This document shows positions 8,870 through 11,316 of a stretch of DNA of 11,316 nucleotides, in pieces. Location of the stretch: NCBI GenBank assembly GCA_000697335.1, contig JNEM01011057.1:1-11316 (forward strand). The letters run 5' to 3'. Under the pieces are notes generated by a model. The model worked only from the letters and a program-made list of their open reading frames with translations, was not told the DNA's origin and did no database searches. Positions within the stretch are counted from its first letter, which is position 1; every line of letters starts with the position of its first letter. This stretch comes from Conidiobolus incongruus B7586 (Eukaryota; Entomophthoromycota; Entomophthoromycetes; Entomophthorales; Conidiobolaceae). Position numbers and translations under genes: made by a program.

Positions 8870-8959
8870 TACTTATATTATTATCATTAAATCAAATAAT
8901 CTCAACTGATCCCACAATTACTAAGTTATCTGTCATTATTTGATTTCACCTTTATTGAT

Positions 8960-8980
8960 AAAAAAAGGGAAGAGGAGAGA
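8960..8980 (+). repeat. Homopurine tract
   Basis: Twenty-one consecutive purines, seven A followed by mixed G and A. It could form triplex DNA or exclude nucleosomes. I looked for long terminal repeat borders beside it and saw none. Confidence 0.5.
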
Positions 8981-9008
8981 CAGACTTTGTTAAAATTTAG
9001 CATAGAAT

Positions 9009-9028
9009 AAAGGATAGACTTATCCTTT
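9009..9028. repeat. Hairpin with 8-bp stem and 4-nt loop
   Basis: aaaggata and tatccttt flank the loop gact, followed by further T and C. It resembles a bacterial terminator in form, but no transcription unit leads into it and the setting is eukaryotic. Confidence 0.5.
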
Positions 9029-9181
9029 TCTTTTACCATTTTAATTATAAATTCTGATCATATATATAAGAAAGAAATCCAATAATAATTATGTAGATAT
9101 AATGTCTTAACTTGAATTTTGAGATAAATAATTGAAAAACTTATTATCATTTAATATATGATGATAATTTACTGGAGATAG

Positions 9182-9236
9182 ATTAATATTTAAAGGGATA
9201 TTAATATTGGAGGAAATTAGTTCATTGAGAACTAAT
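9182..9236. repeat. Two adjacent 8-bp hairpins
   Basis: attaatat (9182-9189) pairs with atattaat (9198-9205), and attagttc (9216-9223) pairs with gaactaat (9229-9236). A weaker, bulged third follows at 9240-9264 (gaacaaaa with tttttgtttc). Together with the hairpin at 9009 this gives a local excess of short dyads. Confidence 0.5.
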
Positions 9237-9264
9237 CAAGAACAAAACATTCATTTTTGTTTCT

Positions 9265-11316
9265 TTATTTATATTAGATAGATCTGGTGATAGTTTAGTA
9301 AAAAGTTGAATAATAAACATAATTAAGTTTATATCAAATAAAATGCAAAGTTTAGTAAAAAATAATTATTTCTTTATTATGCTAGCTTAAAAGATGATCT
9401 AAACTTATAAGCCTTTTTCAGATTATTAGTATTTTATAATAGGATAGATAGATTTTAACTGATAAATAATAATTATTTTTCAATTTAATTTCCTAAATAC
9501 CTAATATTAAATTGATATGTATATATTAAAAAACATATGGAAATTATATATATTTATTTATTAATAATTATTAAATAAATTATATTTTAAAAATACTTAT
9601 CTGTCTCAATTCAATAGTAAAGTTTATATTATCTTTCATTTATAGTGGTTTTGCTTATCTATAATCAAATGATGTTTTTTAGTTCTTTTTATTAAAATTA
9701 AATTAAATTCTATGTCACTTATTAAATGAGTTATTTAACACCAGAAGTGGCAAGGACAAAAGAAAAATTTTTTCTGGATATTCTACTATAATGTCTAAAC
9801 ATTAAATTTTAAGATATATAGTCTCAATATTTTAAAAAACTGAATTAATAAATAATTTACAAATATTATTTCAAGTACTTTTCTAACAACAATATTTATT
9901 TACAAATCTTAATATAAAGCATAATAAATATACATAAAATAATATTAATGCTTAGGTTATATAAATTCCAATTTGAAATTCATAAAAATTTCAATAAAAT
10001 AATTAAATATAAATTAGGTTAGTAGTTATAAATATATATTTATATGGAAATTAAGAAATGGCAAATTTTGTAATTTCTGATTTTTCAAATATATTATATA
10101 TTTTGAAAGACTTTATATATATAAAATATATAGGAAAATAAATATTTTTAAACTATATATATATTTAATTTAAATTATTTTTTTTATTAAAATATTTTGA
10201 TTTTAAAATTTATATTTAAATTTAATATTATTTAAATTAAACTATAATTATCAAAAGGTTTTTATTTTTATATCTTTAAAACTTAACTATAAATCTTTTA
10301 AAATCATTTAATACTTGTAAATAGCTTATAAAGATAGTGTTTTATTTAAAACTACCATATATCACTAGATTTGTGATTTTAAAATTAAAAGAAATATTAT
10401 TAAAAATTTATAAAAATCTAAAAAACAAATTTTTATTATTATATTTTAGTTATTAATAGAATAAAAAAATATATTAAAAAATACCTTTTTATTTCAGTTA
10501 AAGAATTATCAAGATAATTTAATATTAATTATATAAGTATATTATATTTGCTTATATTTAAACTTAAATTAATTAATAAAAATATAAAATAGATATCTTA
10601 TAATTTAACAAAAACTTAAAAAAATTAAAGTAGCTTTAGTTAAATTAAACTTATTAAGGTATAACTAAAAACAAAGATTTTTATAGTAAATACTTATAAT
10701 TAATAAATCTTAAATATTTTTATATAATCTTTTACTTAAAAATAGAATAAGATATTAGGTTAAGTTAAATTAATCCCTTCTATAAATTCTAAAAAATAAA
10801 TATTTTAAGTATAAATGAATATTAATAATTATAATAGATTATAATAATATATGGTTTTTTATTTAATATCTTAAAGAAAGTTAATTAATAGTAAATAATA
10901 TATTACCTTTTTAATAAAACAATTTCTAAATGGTGTTCTTAATATAAATTTAAAATACTTATTATTTTACATAATAATTATAAAATATATAAAGCTAAAG
11001 TTAAAAAAATTTTTTATATTAAGAAAAATAGAGGGAGCTACCATATCTAATATATTCACTTAATTATAATATATATGATTATAATTACTTTAAACAATTA
11101 AAAAAACAAATTACATAAAAAAAATTCTTGCAACAAATTAAATTAGTTTGTAAAATATAAAATTTCATTTTTTAATAAAAAAAATATTTTTTATAAATTA
11201 AAAGCTTATCAATAATATAAAATAAAGTTATTATTAATAAAAGAAGCTATTAATTTTATATTATTCATTAACTTTTATATATTATTTATTAAATTATTTA
11301 TTTAATTTTAATTTTA
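9265..11316. other. Extremely AT-rich, CpG-free, gene-free tail
   Basis: Sampled 60-base lines at 10141-10620 average about 10% G+C, lower than the rest of the window, and no CpG was found. One 21-codon plus-strand ORF (9726-9791, starting MSYLTPEVAR) sits in a small G+C rise at 9738-9780; it is too short to support as a gene. No telomere repeat array, RNA gene or mobile-element protein was recognised. Confidence 0.5.

Noticed and set aside
8960-8980. Homopurine tract as a retroelement polypurine primer
   Set aside because: No long terminal repeat border, primer-binding site or element protein lies on either side.
9009-9028. Rho-independent terminator
   Set aside because: The shape fits, but the genome is eukaryotic in character and no gene runs into it.
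9726-9791. 21-codon ORF beginning MSYLTPEVAR
   Set aside because: It sits in a small G+C rise and reads like protein, but it is too short to separate from chance and has no promoter or splice context.
1-11316. tRNA, rRNA or spliceosomal RNA genes
   Set aside because: A scan by eye for TTCGAAT-type B boxes, 5S, U1-U6, SRP and RNase P motifs on both strands found no match.

Overview
The window comes from a very AT-rich eukaryotic nuclear genome. Most of it is intergenic-looking DNA with long A/T runs and TA microsatellites, at roughly 10-18% G+C by my sampling. It holds one clear protein gene, a minus-strand seven-transmembrane receptor (3627-4508), uninterrupted and at about one-third G+C. 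The protein resembles fungal GPCR-like families that I associate from memory with early-diverging fungi, especially Zoopagomycota such as Conidiobolus relatives. Intron-poor coding, a compact CCAAT/TATA promoter and an A at -3 of the ATG all fit a fungus. The lineage is an inference, not something the sequence proves.

Layout: 1-3605 is gene-poor AT-rich DNA with (TA)n tracts, a 24-nt inverted-repeat pair, a small G+C bump near 1081-1260 and a 22-nt perfect palindrome at 1526-1547. The receptor gene follows, read right to left, with its promoter at about 4555-4614 and an AT-rich palindrome just past its stop. From 4615 to 7640 I see no convincing gene. At 7641-7980 lies a sharply bounded island of 38% G+C with 17 CpG dinucleotides. 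It carries several nested hairpins but no substantial intact ORF, and it is the best candidate for something undescribed: a structured RNA, a regulatory block or a gene remnant. Next come a gene-free stretch, three adjacent perfect palindromes (8825-8869), a homopurine tract and a run of small hairpins (to 9264). The last 2 kb are the most AT-rich; I found no CpG from about 8524 to the end.

Only one gene is recognisable, so no pathway or operon logic can be read. The receptor probably signals from the plasma membrane, but nothing nearby suggests its ligand or partner. I recognised no tRNA, rRNA, CRISPR array, transposase, retroelement or virus-like element.
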